Shown: positions 9,668-19,654, counted from the first letter of the stretch. The stretch: DNA of 64,000 nucleotides from Tribonema minus (GCA_017506865.1 JAFCMP010000490.1:496001-560000), one strand, 5' to 3'. Made by a program: numbers and translations. The notes: a model not told the origin generated them from the sequence alone.

Positions 9668-10171
9668 ACCTAGGCGACATTGCCCTCAAGGTCAGCCAGC
9701 GTACTTATGTACCCGGCTGCAGCTCCGATTCGCGGCAGCACCATCTGCAGGAACGTCATGTAGCTTTTGCGCTTTTCAGCAGCGCGAGGGTGACTGCTCC
9801 CGGGCTCATAATTGAGCTCCGAAGAGTACTTGTGTACGAGCTCTCGGGAGGGTAGACGACGGTTTCAGCATCCGCGACGACGCTCACGACGTACAGGCGG
9901 AGGTCGATGGTCGAACGCGGCTGGAAGCGCACGCAAGTAGGCTCGTTCTTGGTCAGGCCACGTAAAGTCGCGTTAAGTGACTGCAGGCTATCTGCGCGCG
10001 CCAGCTTCCAACTCGCCGCATCGAGCTGCTGTCGCGAAGGTTTCGCCACGCTAGCCACCACGATCTCGCCTCCTGCATGTCCGAGGACAAAATATTATAT
10101 AGCAGTGGTTCAACGATGGGTCGGTACTGCGCTATCTGCAGCATTAGTTCAGAACGCACCGTTTCGCACAT
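9668..10171 (-). pseudogene. Frame-disrupted gene of unknown function
   Basis: Three overlapping minus-strand frames look like pieces of one protein: CETVRSELMLQIAQYRPIVE (to about 10040), then EIVVASVAKPSRQQLDAASW through LYVVSVVADAETVV (to about 9855), then RELVHKYSSELNYEPG through MVLPRIGAAAGYISTLADL ending TAG near 9668. Each join needs a frame change; a CATGCAG site near 10066 could be an acceptor for the second piece, but I see no clean intron for the last join. Family unknown. Decay or sequence indels would explain it. Confidence 0.35.
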
Positions 10172-10337
10172 GCCGAGAAGAGTTTATGCGTTGGTGAGGC
10201 ATATGCCTGGAATGCGCACTCTATGCCTCACCTGCTGCTAACGCGCGCTCACTGTGCCTCTTTTGCTTGTGACGGCGTGCCATGTCAACATGTTGGTTCA
10301 ATGATATGTATTTGCACAGAGCCTATGTTTACTGGAA

Positions 10338-10886
10338 TTACGTGTTGCAATGATAAAAATAGAACCCGTAGTTTTCCTTTGCGATTGCAGATGTTGCTAT
10401 GTACGCCGCTCCCGCTGATGCTGCCAGACCGAAATATCCGCCAACTTTCAGTACGTCTTCATCAAAGCGTCCGGCGGCGAGCAATGCCATGCTGATGGCA
10501 GTCAGTAGAATGGTAACTCGAAGTGCTACACATTCCTTGAATGAGAGGCAGAACATGAGAATTGTGAAGATTGTCCACTCTGACAGGTACATAGGTTCTG
10601 CCGTATCAAAGTCTTCGGATTCAGCGGTCCAAGTGCCTACCAACTTCATTAGACCCCACGTGAACCAGAATGCGGCGTACGAACAGAAGATGACCGCAGA
10701 AAATGTCGTGCCCCTGCGAAGTGTAAACACGCCTGCAACAAACTGAGCCAGTCCACCGGTAAACAGTGCAATGCACGCAACATAATTCTCGAAATCACTT
10801 GATGCAAGTTTTGTTTCTACAAACATCATCGCCGCTAGAGTGATGGAAAATGCGCACAGACCGAGAGGGGCTGGGTTAGCGCTCAT
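10338..10886 (-). CDS. GPR1/FUN34/YaaH-type acetate (succinate-acetate) transporter
   Basis: This 182-residue membrane protein starts MSANPAPLGLCAFSITL. The N-terminal NPAPLGL motif is the family signature. Six hydrophobic segments follow, including ALFTGGLAQFVAGVF, AVIFCSYAAFWFTWGL and TIFTILMFCLSFKE. Family members import acetate or succinate with protons, or export ammonium-linked acetate, at the plasma membrane. Length fits the family (about 190-280), though on the short side. An upstream ATG at 10922 would add 12 residues; I chose 10886 because the signature normally sits close to the N-terminus. It ends at TAA, and no intron is needed. Confidence 0.85.
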   Translation of the reverse strand: MSANPAPLGLCAFSITLAAMMFVETKLASSDFENYVACIALFTGGLAQFVAGVFTLRRGTTFSAVIFCSYAAFWFTWGLMKLVGTWTAESEDFDTAEPMYLSEWTIFTILMFCLSFKECVALRVTILLTAISMALLAAGRFDEDVLKVGGYFGLAASAGAAYIATSAIAKENYGFYFYHCNT

Positions 10887-10956
10887 GGTGCTTGTATGTG
10901 TGATGTGACGTTTTATTTCCATTCATAGAAAGTTAACCTTCCCCCTCTTGAACCAT

Positions 10957-11050
10957 TGCTACCACTGTGCCCTCCGGCACAGTGTACCATCAGCAGCGAA
11001 CTGGGCGGCGGGGGTGCTTTGCATCATTGGTTCGTAGTTCATGGCTGCGC
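10957..11050 (+). repeat. GGCACAGTGTGCC-family dispersed repeat, copy 3
   Basis: Starts GCTACCACTGTGCCC and contains GGCACAGTGTACCATCAGCA and GTGCTTTGCATCATTGGTTC. Confidence 0.7.
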
Positions 11051-11528
11051 AATGCGGACAGCGAATGCGAGCGATGTGAATGATGCAGTCATTGCACTGA
11101 CTACAAACGACTTGAGAGCACGTTTTATCGACACGAGGATCGTCCAGCAGCGGTGCGACAGTCAGCTGAGTAGTTACTGCAATTAAAAGGTTTCAGCAAG
11201 TACTGCATTCAGCTGCAGACACGTTATTGTACAAGGCTAATACTCGTACATTGTCAGAGGTGCGTTGATGCAACTGGGCAGCATGCAGCAGACATTGTCA
11301 GGTGCTGACAAAATCGACCATGTAAATGTCACCAAATCATAGCAGACAGCACACAAGCAGGGAGCGAGATGCAACAGAATTGGTATGAACGTGTACTTGT
11401 GCCATTGCGTCTATTACTGTCACCGCATGCAGAGGAGATAGAACCTTACAGCCATAATCTTACATTCTAAGCCTTTGCAGCCTCCGCAGAATGCTTTTGT
11501 CCGTGCAGGCCTATAGAATTGAAGAGGG
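11051..11528. other. Intergenic stretch, nothing recognised
   Basis: No open frame, RNA or repeat I can support. Confidence 0.3.
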
Positions 11529-12161
11529 TCACTGCATCTGTGCTTGAGCGAGGCGCCTAGCGACGCGGGCGCATGTACGCATGTCCTCCTCTGACCTGAA
11601 CAGGCTTTCCATTATCGCAATTGCGCGCGTTATGCTGCTCCAACCGGCAAGCGGTTCGGCAGACGGCGATGTCATCAAGCCTGACCACACTTTTGGTAAC
11701 GTTTCTGCATGGTGGTCTAGCACTATGATAGTGCCCTGCATTGATCCCTGAAACGCGCAAGCTTCGAGGCCAGCACAGGCCTTCCACCCAGTCGCTGCTT
11801 CCCTGGATTTGCCGAAGCAGATGCCGACTTCATCCAACGCTTTCGCTACCATCAACGGCTCGGCGGAGTTATCGAAGAAAGAATCATAAAGTCTCTTTTC
11901 ACCTGAGACAACACAGCGAGTCAGGGCAGAGAGTGAAGTGTGAGAGCATGCTGTGAGCTCTGATATTGGCTTGGCTCAGTAGCATTGAGGAACACAATGC
12001 GACACATGCGGACGCCACCATATATCGTGAAATCTCTCGCCTGCTTCTGTTGCGGCATCTTCCACCCCTCCAGCTGCGGGAGCTGCTGGATCAGGGGCAT
12101 TCGCGCTGCCTCCCCCCTCCTGCTCCTCTACTTTGGGCCTTTTAGCGTTGTTCTTCTCCAT
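11529..12161 (-). CDS. Unknown two-exon protein, about 173 residues
   Basis: Exon 1 (12014-12161) starts MEKNNAKRPKVEEQEGGG and ends FHDIWW. A 111-bp intron (11903-12013) has a GT donor and a strong pyrimidine tract before TTGTCTCAG. Exon 2 (11529-11902) continues in phase as EKRLYDSFFDNSAEPLMVAKAL to RRLAQAQMQ. The N-terminal KRPK could be a nuclear signal. Exon 2 looks like a globular domain (LDEVGICFGKSREAATGWKA, TIIVLDHHAETLPKVW); the family is not recognised. The donor is GTCCGC, so the exact 5' junction is the least certain part. Confidence 0.5.
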
Positions 12162-12496
12162 GTGGGCTCAGACAGCTAATCAGGAGCAATAGTGCAGTAC
12201 AGTAGCAGCCCTGCACGCCGCGCTGAAAATGACCGAAATGACCGATGCTTCAAGGAGAGAATTAACTTCGGCCAAGTCGGCCAAGGCCGAAATGACCAAT
12301 GCTTTTGCAGGACACCTAGGACGTAGAGTTGGTTTACTTTGCTGGACTGCCCTGCTGCTGTTTCGTTGCTTGTTCTTCACTTGAACTTTGTGGGATTTGG
12401 TTGAAGAAGAACGGCATCTGAAACAGGCTTGTCAATGGAGAGCAGCTTGTCAACGGCAGCAGCAGTAGCACACATCACTCGCGAGAGGTGTGAACC

Positions 12497-12541
12497 ATGA
12501 GGGATTTAAGCTTCGAAGACCTGCTGGATGCGATGCTACAG
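12497..12541 (+). other. Possible orphan first exon
   Basis: An ATG opens MRDLSFEDLLDAMLQ and ends exactly at a GTGTGT donor-like site. The amphipathic sequence looks coding, but no matching downstream exon is visible before the repeat at 12658. The following 100 bp also hold short Q-codon runs. Confidence 0.2.
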
Positions 12542-12657
12542 GTGTGTCAATGGTGCACCGGATATCACATTTCTACCAGTAGCGAAGGCCTCTCGGTACT
12601 AGATTAACAGCGCTTTTGTGGCGACAACAACAGCAGCAGCCATTGCAGCAGCACGGA

Positions 12658-12811
12658 TACATATATACAATACGTGTGCTAGACGACCACCTCATAGCTC
12701 TCCCCCTCACCGAGGTTGATAATGGCAACGGAAGTACAGCTTGCCAAGTTTGTTGCTCTCGGTCCGCCTTAAGTGGTGGGATGTGTTGCTCACTATGCGA
12801 GTCCTACTTGT
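12658..12811 (+). repeat. Second copy of the DnaJ-tail repeat
   Basis: Matches 8617-8758 and is followed directly by another dispersed-repeat copy. It encodes the same IRVLDDHLIALPL peptide as the DnaJ C-terminus, so it could be a duplicated gene end. Confidence 0.8.
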
Positions 12812-12925
12812 GCCCCCCCGCACAGTTTGCCATCAGCAGCAAAGCGGGCGGGGTTGGTGCTTTGTGCCAAGGTGTTCACATGAGGAGAATGATGCAATTG
12901 GAAGTGCTGGCACACTGCATTGCAG
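12808..12925 (+). repeat. GGCACAGTGTGCC-family dispersed repeat, copy 4
   Basis: Contains GCACAGTTTGCCATCAGCAG, TTGGTGCTTTG and GATGCAATTGGAAGTGCTGG. Confidence 0.7.
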
Positions 12926-12984
12926 TACCAGACATCGTTTGTGCCACGGTGTAAAGCATGGCTGAAATACTGGGCTAGCATCAC

Positions 12985-13435
12985 CTATGTGTTAGTTGGA
13001 GCAGTGACTGCCGCTGGCACAGTGCCCCAGCACCACTGAAACCCCTCTTCAGCTTGCAGGGATGCTGTGCGTCGGCGGATCGCAGGATGCGCCATGTGTA
13101 TGGCGGCAATGAGGACAAAATGAGGGAGCACACGCTATTTACATGTAGATTGCAAAGTACAGAACGAGAAAGCACAGGAGAAGTCACAACAGAAGTAGAG
13201 GGATAATCACACTCAGCTAGTGTAAACCAGTCCATTGTGCATGGTCAAAAACGCATTAGGGCTCATGAGCGACACGTAATGATTGCCCAAATTCCGCGGC
13301 CAACCGGCTCTCAACTCTACAACACCTCATTGCCTGCGGTAGCACTTCATAGCCCTCATGAGCACGTACTTAACCACTACTCTGTGAAAGATTCGTGCAC
13401 CATATGCTTCCACCTACTAAGAGCAAAAGTAAACT
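12985..13435 (+). repeat. Long dispersed repeat, copy 1 (paired with 15290-16020)
   Basis: Blocks such as AGTGCCCCAGC, TAGTGTAAACCAGTCC, GCATGGTCAAA, AATGATTGCCC and CATAGCCCTCATGAGCACGT occur in the same order at 15290-16020, with divergence and indels. This suggests an old duplication of about 450-700 bp. Confidence 0.6.
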
Positions 13436-13766
13436 GAGCCCAATAAAAATGTATGGTAATAAATTGATCATAATTTAAAATTTTAATTATTTTTTTTTAT
13501 ACGCGCTATGACTTGCAATCATACCAGACTGAGAGTGTCATCAATGCAGGTCGTGAGGCAAAGAGACTGCATGGCAGGTACGCAATCGAAGACACTAATG
13601 CTGCAACTGAAGCTTCACGGCGTCAGCTGATGTATGAGTGGAGCCTGTGGCTAGGATGTGGCAGCAGGTGCGAAGATCATAATCAGGTTAGAACTCAACG
13701 TTAAACTAAACTTGTTACGTTATATTAACTCCACCGTCACTCTCTCACACACACAGAGCTTTGACA
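13436..13766. other. AT-rich 5' region of the F-box-like gene
   Basis: 13440-13500 is strongly AT-rich (poly-T near 13491). A frame at 13513-13704 has no clear protein character. A CT/CA-rich tract sits just before the ATG at 13767. Confidence 0.35.
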
Positions 13767-14690
13767 ATGGCTTCCACCACAGAAATCCGCCGCTCCTCAA
13801 GACTCGCAGAGATGGCGCGGCGCCGCGCTGTCACTCCTTTTGAGTTGCCCAGCCTGCATGACACCGTGCTCTGCTTCGCGGACAGAGGCCAGGGGGTGTT
13901 CTTCGCCTGCGTGTCCAAGGCTTGGGCTGCAGCGATGCGCAGACAGCCTGGTCCAAGGACTACGTATGACCAGATTGCCAGATACCCAAAGCGCGTAGCG
14001 TGGGCATGGAGAGTGCACCACTGCTCGCAACTGTGCTGGTCTATCGGCAAGTGTTCACCCCCAGACGTCGTGTCGCGGTTCATAAGCCGGTGTGCTGTTG
14101 TGAATCACGGACTTTGCCAGTTAAATGGCGGCATCATCAGCAGCGACCGCCCCCGCCTCCTTGAGTGCCTGCAGAAGAAGACTGGAGTCACTATCAACTA
14201 TGATGTTACCCTTCACCTTGCCATTGACATTGGTAGCTACGACGTAGCCAGGTGGTGCAGAACAAAGGCCGGACCCGGCTACGCATGGCATAGCGAAATG
14301 AGAGCAATTGAGGCGCTGGAGAGGAGCAGCGTAAGAGCATGGGCTTGGCATGCCGAACACATCTGCCCATTCTATTTCGATTGGCTGCATGCCCTGGTCA
14401 TTGCAGTTGAGGCCGGGGGGGTTGCACTCGCGAGGGAGGTGCTCGACCGGCTACCAGCTCATGAAGATGCCGACACTCTAGCAGACAAAGCTTTGCCGTT
14501 CATGTGCATTGGGTGCACAACATCTATCGGGTGGTTTTGTCAGCTCAACATTGGGTTATATGAGGAGGAAGCGCTGACAAAAGCAATAGCTTGGATGAGA
14601 GGAAAAGATCCAGCTCACATGCGACGGAATGCCCTGCGCTTTGTCGTGCATAAGCCAGAGCTGCGCGAGTGGTTTGCAGAGTTCCTGTAA
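13767..14690 (+). CDS. F-box-like / degenerate ankyrin-like protein
   Basis: This 307-residue intronless frame starts MASTTEIRRSSRLAEM. After a basic N-terminus comes an F-box-like stretch (FELPSLHDTVLCFADRGQGVFFACVSKAWAAA, split here as ELPSLHD then VFFACVSKAWAAAM). Then come repeated helical pairs of ankyrin type lacking full consensus (GGIISSDRPRLLECLQ, LHLAIDIGSYDVARWC, ALVIAVEAGGVALAREVLDR). Proteins with this layout are abundant and lineage-expanded in several algae and are thought to act as substrate or scaffold proteins. A shorter relative may be at 42342-42887. It ends at TAA. Specific role unknown. Confidence 0.7.
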   Translation: MASTTEIRRSSRLAEMARRRAVTPFELPSLHDTVLCFADRGQGVFFACVSKAWAAAMRRQPGPRTTYDQIARYPKRVAWAWRVHHCSQLCWSIGKCSPPDVVSRFISRCAVVNHGLCQLNGGIISSDRPRLLECLQKKTGVTINYDVTLHLAIDIGSYDVARWCRTKAGPGYAWHSEMRAIEALERSSVRAWAWHAEHICPFYFDWLHALVIAVEAGGVALAREVLDRLPAHEDADTLADKALPFMCIGCTTSIGWFCQLNIGLYEEEALTKAIAWMRGKDPAHMRRNALRFVVHKPELREWFAEFL

Positions 14691-15099
14691 TGTGCTGTCA
14701 ATGCAATCATAAGACGCTATTGTTCTGATGTCGTCCAAGTCCTGTGTATTGCTCGGTTGCCTTGTCATCTACACTATTTGAACCTTTTAGCATAATTGGA
14801 AAACAAATTTACATCGCCTGTATAACAGGGCAGCTGATGCACTTAATTGTTGGCCCAGCCCTGCACTGACTGCACTGCACCTCTGACTCCTCTGAGGTCA
14901 ATGAGTGAGATGAATGCGCGCGGCGATACCATGGCGCAATGCACAATGTGGCACATTGGTCACAACTTGAGCCTGAGTTGATGCACGTGTCATGCTGCAG
15001 TGTGCCTTCACTGCCTGCAACTTGGGGGGCCTGCTGATGCATTGTAAAAATAGTATCATTTCAGCGGGTGACTGCAAGCCATGAAAGGCACATTGCCAC

Positions 15100-15235
15100 A
15101 TCGCTACCATTGTGCCCCTGGCACAGTGTGCCACCAGCAGCAAGGCGGGCGGCGGTTGGTGCTTTGCATCATTGTTGTTGGAGGAGGAGAATGATGCGAT
15201 TGGGTGTGTTGGCACAATGCATCGCTTAGCAAAGA
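15100..15235 (+). repeat. GGCACAGTGTGCC-family dispersed repeat, copy 5
   Basis: The best preserved copy: CGCTACCATTGTGCCCC, GGCACAGTGTGCCACCAGCA, GGTGCTTTGCATCATTG and GTGTTGGCACAATGCATCGC. Confidence 0.75.
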
Positions 15236-15289
15236 ACATATCCACATAGGTTTGGTATGTCACAGTTGAAGTACAGTGCCCTTGCCGCC

Positions 15290-16020
15290 CTGATGTATGG
15301 TTTGGTCGGAGTTGTGATGCCCACTGGCGCAGTGCCCCAGCTTATCAAGTAATGGTGCCCGCCGGCACAGTGTGCAAGAATTCGAATGACAACTGGCAAT
15401 GCGTTTGACATGAAGAGCGTAACACATGCATGAGACACCTTGCTGGCAATGAAGGGGTTACGAAGCTCCGCCCTGAGTTATGATCACAGTGAAGGCGCAT
15501 CATTGGAGTGTAGAGTGAAAGCAAGCCTTGTATTGATGCGGTTACAAAATGCCTGCTGTGATACATGTAAGACGCTAGATGCCTATTGCATGAGCAAGCC
15601 CTTATGCATGATAAAAGGAAGCAAGTCGCAACAATGGTGACAAGGCTATGCAGGACTGTATGGATAAGGATGATGTTGACAGCGCAAGCAGTCAGTAAAA
15701 CGCATAAGATTGTAAGGAAATAATGATGAGCTGTTACGGCTAGCTCATACACGTGTGAGCGAGCGATGTACAGAAAGCAGTCAGGAAAGCAACAGGAGGA
15801 GCAGAGAAGAAGTAGAAGTACACCCCTCACGCTCAGATAGTGTAAATCAGTCCGTTGCGCATGGTCAAACCACACTCTCTAGGAGCTCATGAGGGACATG
15901 TAATGATTGCCCCGCTTCCGGAGTCAACACACGACAAGCTTCGCAACACCATGTTGTCTACGGCAGCGTGGCTATCATTGCATAGCCCTCATGAGCACGT
16001 AGAATAAACTACTACTCTGT
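15290..16020 (+). repeat. Long dispersed repeat, copy 2 (paired with 12985-13435)
   Basis: See the partner copy; 15835-16015 aligns best, ending CATAGCCCTCATGAGCACGT followed by ACTACTCTGT. Confidence 0.6.
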
Positions 16021-16199
16021 TCTTCGCAGCTCGAGTCCAGCGAAGGACGCGATACATGCAATCTGCCCACCCTGCCGCACTTGAAACCCCCCACCACCCG
16101 CGTGGTGGTAGAAGTCTTCAACCAGCTGCCCACCTCCTGCACTCCAGAAATCATTACATGTCCCTCACTTGCCCTGGCTCCAGCCATCCTTTCCACTTC

Positions 16200-16290
16200 C
16201 GCTGCCGCTGTTACCGCCACCGCTGCCACTGCCGCCGCTGCCACTGCCGCCGCTGCCACTGCCGCCGCTGCCACTGCCGCCGCTCTTGGA
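16200..16290 (+). repeat. 12-bp minisatellite
   Basis: About five tandem copies of GCCGCTGCCACT-type units. Confidence 0.85.
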
Positions 16291-16339
16291 CGTGTTGGAC
16301 GCGTTTTGGGCACAAGAGGCAAACGTGAGTGGCAATGTG

Positions 16340-16450
16340 AGATATACGTGAACGTGTGTAAGGCTTTCAATGATACGCCAAGTGCCTGCGGCACACTCCA
16401 AGTCCGCTACACAATAGCCCACTGGCACTGTGGTGACCTTTTATACACCA
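16340..16450 (+). pseudogene. Inverted fragment of the RNase III-like gene
   Basis: The plus strand reads KAFNDTPSACGT ... IAHWHCGDLLY, matching RQAFNDTLSASGT ... SHAFYGDLLV of the minus-strand gene at 16793-17308. At DNA level AGGCTTTCAATGA and AGTGCC-GCGGCAC are shared. Only about 100 bp survive. Confidence 0.6.
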
Positions 16451-16792
16451 CAACGCCGATGCCTTCTCTCTCAAGTCAGCTGCAGTACAGCTGCAGCTGC
16501 AGTACTCACTCTTGAAGCATCTGAGTGCATGAGATGCACGTTGTCGTCTGCTATTTTTGTCCCCAAGATGCGGTCGCCGCCAAAGTCGAGATAAGCCCAG
16601 AGCGAAAACGATCAGAGGTGATATCCACAGCAGCCGGTACTGCATACCATCAATGACAGCGCATGCTCAACGAGCACACAAACACCTAAACCTCTGACTG
16701 CCAAGTGGACGCCATAGGCGGTATATTTGCATGCGCGCACAAGATGCAGTTATTTGCTGAGGAGGGCCAATGAGGAAAGAGTGGCTTTGGTG

Positions 16793-17308
16793 CTATGAGG
16801 CGACAGATCTCACATATCTCACCTCAATCTTGTCGCCGTGCTGAAGCAGCCACCGATAGATCGCATCCAGCTGGCGCTTGGCGGTCTTCCTGGCATGCCT
16901 GCCCAGGCCGGGCCCTCGCTTCAGGTCCAGGTACGATATGAGCGCTTCCACCTTGTCCGCCTTTGTATGAGCACTGAAGTCGTGGTTGTTGAGCTGAGGA
17001 ACTTGCAGCACCACGAAGTCAAAGAAGGCTGCTTGACTCTCACGCGTCACGTAGGGCTGGAGAAGCTCATGGTCCGACATGCCCCCCGTAGTTTCTCCAG
17101 CCACACGGAACCTGTGCTCCAGATGCTCCACAGCTATGAGCTTGACCAGGAGGTCGCCGTAGAACGCATGAGAGGCCATCGTGCGATGGCCCGTAGTGCC
17201 GCTGGCACTCAGCGTGTCATTGAAAGCCTGCCGCAGGTAAAGAGCATTTACGTCGTGCTCTGGGCCGCCCTGAACGCGCAGGCTGTAAGGTGTGGGGCGC
17301 TCCTGCAT
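16793..17308 (-). CDS. RNase III-like domain protein
   Basis: From ATG 17308 (MQERPTPYSLRVQGG) the frame gives 171 residues. The pattern fits an RNase III catalytic fold: HAFYGDLLVKLIAVEHL corresponds to the signature helix (G-D conserved), MSDHELLQPYVTRESQAAF to the second helix pair, and KADKVEALISYLD to the C-terminal D/E signature (ADxxEAL-GxxYLD in classical enzymes). The Glu usually four residues before the first Asp is Ala here, as in Mini-III-type proteins. No dsRNA-binding domain is present. Possible roles are rRNA processing, small-RNA biogenesis, or a non-catalytic ribosomal-type subunit. The frame continues upstream of the ATG to 17407 without a stop, so a 5' exon is possible. Confidence 0.5.
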   Translation of the reverse strand: MQERPTPYSLRVQGGPEHDVNALYLRQAFNDTLSASGTTGHRTMASHAFYGDLLVKLIAVEHLEHRFRVAGETTGGMSDHELLQPYVTRESQAAFFDFVVLQVPQLNNHDFSAHTKADKVEALISYLDLKRGPGLGRHARKTAKRQLDAIYRWLLQHGDKIEVRYVRSVAS

Positions 17309-17431
17309 TTTTCTCTGCGTTGTGCACGGCGTGTGAAGCGTGATAGTGCACCCTGTCACGAACTTGAAGTTGTATATTTTGTCCTGGACCGCATGGGGGT
17401 TGAGCACACGATAATCGGGCGATAACTAAAT

Positions 17432-18755
17432 CTACGGAGGGGCCGGCGGTTCGGCGCTGGCCGGCGAGGGCCGCGGCACTTGCAACAGTGCGATGCGGCG
17501 GTAAGCACTGACGTCGCCATCAGGGGCAATGACTGCGTTCCAGTTGTCGATCACGACACGTGTGAGCGCGCGCTGTAGCGCGAGGGAGGCGCGGCGGCGC
17601 CAGAAGGCAACGCGCTGCGCGAGATTGTAGCTGCCCTGCGAGCTCTGCTCGGCGAGTGCGTGTAGCAGCGCTTGGGTGTCGCGTGACATAGCGCCGAAGT
17701 GGTCAAAGGCTGCGGAAAATAGGGTGTGTGTAGTGGGGTCCAGGGCCCCTGAGACTACGTATGTGTCTATCTTTTCCTGCGAAGCCGATTCAAGCACGCG
17801 CTGCACATCGCGCGCGCCCCCCTGAGCCTGACGGAGGCGGGAGGGACATGAGCTGTCACGTATGGTGACGTCTATGCAACAAGCTACTTCAAAGCCGCCG
17901 CGCAGTTTAGTGCACCGGCCTGCCGCTACCGCGTCGGCGCTCGGCTGCACTTTAGGGACTGGAAGGCAGATCTGGTTGCTGCCGAAGACGATGTCCATGA
18001 ACTTGTTGAACCCGTGGCGCGCCGCGTAGCGGCGGAAGGGGGCAAGGGTGTCCCGGTCGAGACCGCGGAGGTGGGCCACCTGCTTGAGCAGCTGAAAAAG
18101 CGCGTCTGCGAGCAAGTTGTGTCGCGTGACGTTGAGCCCTTGTGTGCAGCGGCGCAGGTGGGCACCTGACTCCACTGTTTTATGGCACTTGGGGCACCGC
18201 GCCGCAGCGGAGGCGGCGCTCCACGCCCAGGTGGCGCCGCAGCGTCTCGCGGAATTCCGGCGGCGACATGGTCTCCGCTGGGTCAGTGCTCGGCAGTTGC
18301 GCCAAGAAACCCATGGCCCCCTTAGAGGCACCGCTGCGCCACGCCGCGACTGCTTCCAACGCATTTGCTGCTTCAAGCCGGCGCAGCTGCGTGGCGGCGA
18401 GCGCTGCGTCTAGCACCCGTGATAGCGCGGCTTGACGCCGCGGCAGCACGGCGGCCGGCGGGGCCTGGGCGGAGCCTGGCTCGCGCGCCGCCGCTGGCGC
18501 AGCGCGGCGCGCGCCGGCGCGAGTCCGCATGCCCAGCCCCGCAGCTCCGCCTGCCCGTTGCAGCAGATCGCGCAGTGCCCGCCACGCGCCGTCGTCCTGG
18601 CGCCAGTCCTGGTACCAGACCGAGGGCAGGAGCAGTGCGAGGGCCGCTGCGGCATCATCGCTGCCGCTGCGCAGCTGCTGCAGGCAGGTAGCTATCTGAG
18701 GTTGTCGATCATCAGGAGGGGTGAGTACCACCACCAGAGTGGCTGCTCCTCGTCG
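17432..18755 (-). pseudogene. 3' end of a decayed RLE-type LINE (zinc knuckle plus endonuclease)
   Basis: Two frames join around 18190: an upstream frame ending MSPPEFRETLRRHLGVERRLRCG and a downstream frame starting CPKCHKTVESGAHLRRC. One frameshift separates them. CxxC-x7-H-x3-C followed by RHNLLADALFQLL is the CCHC-type motif that precedes the restriction-like endonuclease of R2/NeSL-type LINEs. Downstream, FEVACCIDVTIRD and ASQEKIDTY fit the D...K nuclease core, and AAFDHFGAMSRDT and VAFWRRRASLALQRAL match the usual C-terminal helices. RT is absent, so this is a 5'-truncated copy. It is a different family from the element at 25471. Its 5' side abuts the Ifi-6-16 gene. Confidence 0.6.
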
Positions 18756-18763
18756 TGGCCGCC

Positions 18764-19654
18764 ATGAGTTGGTCATCGGTTTCGTCTGTCGCTCAGCGAC
18801 TCAATGCTGCAGTCGGCCGAGGCATGCTAGCCGCCACAGCTACTGCAGAACGGACGTCCAATTCAACCGAGAGTCTCACAGCAGCTGATCATGTCGCACC
18901 AGCCGAGACTGTGAGTGAGGAGATAATTGAAGCAGACCTGCTGGACAGCCTCAGCGCGGGTGAAAATAGCTATTGTCCCCCTGGCGTGGCGGCTCATTCT
19001 GGGGCAGGCAAGCGCATCGCGTTAGGGAGTGTAGCCGCTGCGGCCGGCGCAGTGCTGCTGCCTGTAGCTGCTGTCGCAGCCTTGCCAGTTGTGGGCTTCG
19101 GTGCCACTGGTGTTGTTGCTGGCTCCTGGGCTGCCTCTTTCATGGGCACCTATGGCGGCACGATAGCGGCAGGCAGCATCTGCTCCGTCCTCCAGTCCGC
19201 AGGAGCCGCTGGCCTCTCTTGGGTCACCTTAGGCACGCTGAGTGCTGCTGGTGGAGCATCGGCGGCTGCGGCGGCAGCCGCTGCAGCGGCAGCGGCAGCA
19301 CAGGAGACGGAATCAACCGCAGGAGCAGAGGAGCGTGTCGCTGCATCGGCGGCGGTGGATGCAGCAATGCATGCGAGCCCAGGTGCAGATACCGCAACAG
19401 ACGGTGCACCTGGTCCAGCAGCAGCGGCTGCTGGCAACACTGCACCAGTGGTGGAGGATTCAGCGGAGCCGCATGCACACACCGGCGGGTCGGACAATGT
19501 TGAGGTAGCAGACACAGCTGCAGTGGCAGCAGATACGGAGACGGTGGCAGCGGCAGCGGTTTCAGCAAAAGATTGGGTGACAGAAGCAGCAGCGACCGCA
19601 GCTGCACAGCGGCGTTTGCAGTGGCTGAATGCAAACGTAGCTGTTGCCAGGTAG
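18764..19654 (+). CDS. Interferon-induced 6-16 (IFI6/IFI27-like) family protein
   Basis: This 296-residue frame starts MSWSSVSSVAQRLNAAVG. Residues about 90-155 carry the Ifi-6-16 membrane domain: GAVLLPVAAVAALP, GFGATGVVAGSWAASF, then GGTIAAGSICSVLQSAGAAGLS, with the family's small-residue-rich paired helices. In animals members sit in mitochondrial or ER membranes and affect apoptosis and antiviral responses. The family also occurs outside animals, where its role is unknown. The C-terminal half is an Ala-rich low-complexity tail. The frame ends TAG TAA TAG. The ATG lies only about 10 bp from the decayed LINE on the other strand, so the LINE may supply the promoter region. Confidence 0.8.
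   Translation: MSWSSVSSVAQRLNAAVGRGMLAATATAERTSNSTESLTAADHVAPAETVSEEIIEADLLDSLSAGENSYCPPGVAAHSGAGKRIALGSVAAAAGAVLLPVAAVAALPVVGFGATGVVAGSWAASFMGTYGGTIAAGSICSVLQSAGAAGLSWVTLGTLSAAGGASAAAAAAAAAAAAAQETESTAGAEERVAASAAVDAAMHASPGADTATDGAPGPAAAAAGNTAPVVEDSAEPHAHTGGSDNVEVADTAAVAADTETVAAAAVSAKDWVTEAAATAAAQRRLQWLNANVAVAR

Larger units (their letters stand above)
14691..16080. other. Intergenic repeat-rich region
   Basis: No supported gene. It contains a dispersed-repeat copy at 15100-15235, a short piece of it at 15350-15380, and the longer repeat at 15290-16020. Confidence 0.45.

Noticed and set aside
13440..13500. AT-rich stretch as a replication origin or centromere element
   Set aside because: Only about 60 bp, with no supporting repeats or motif.
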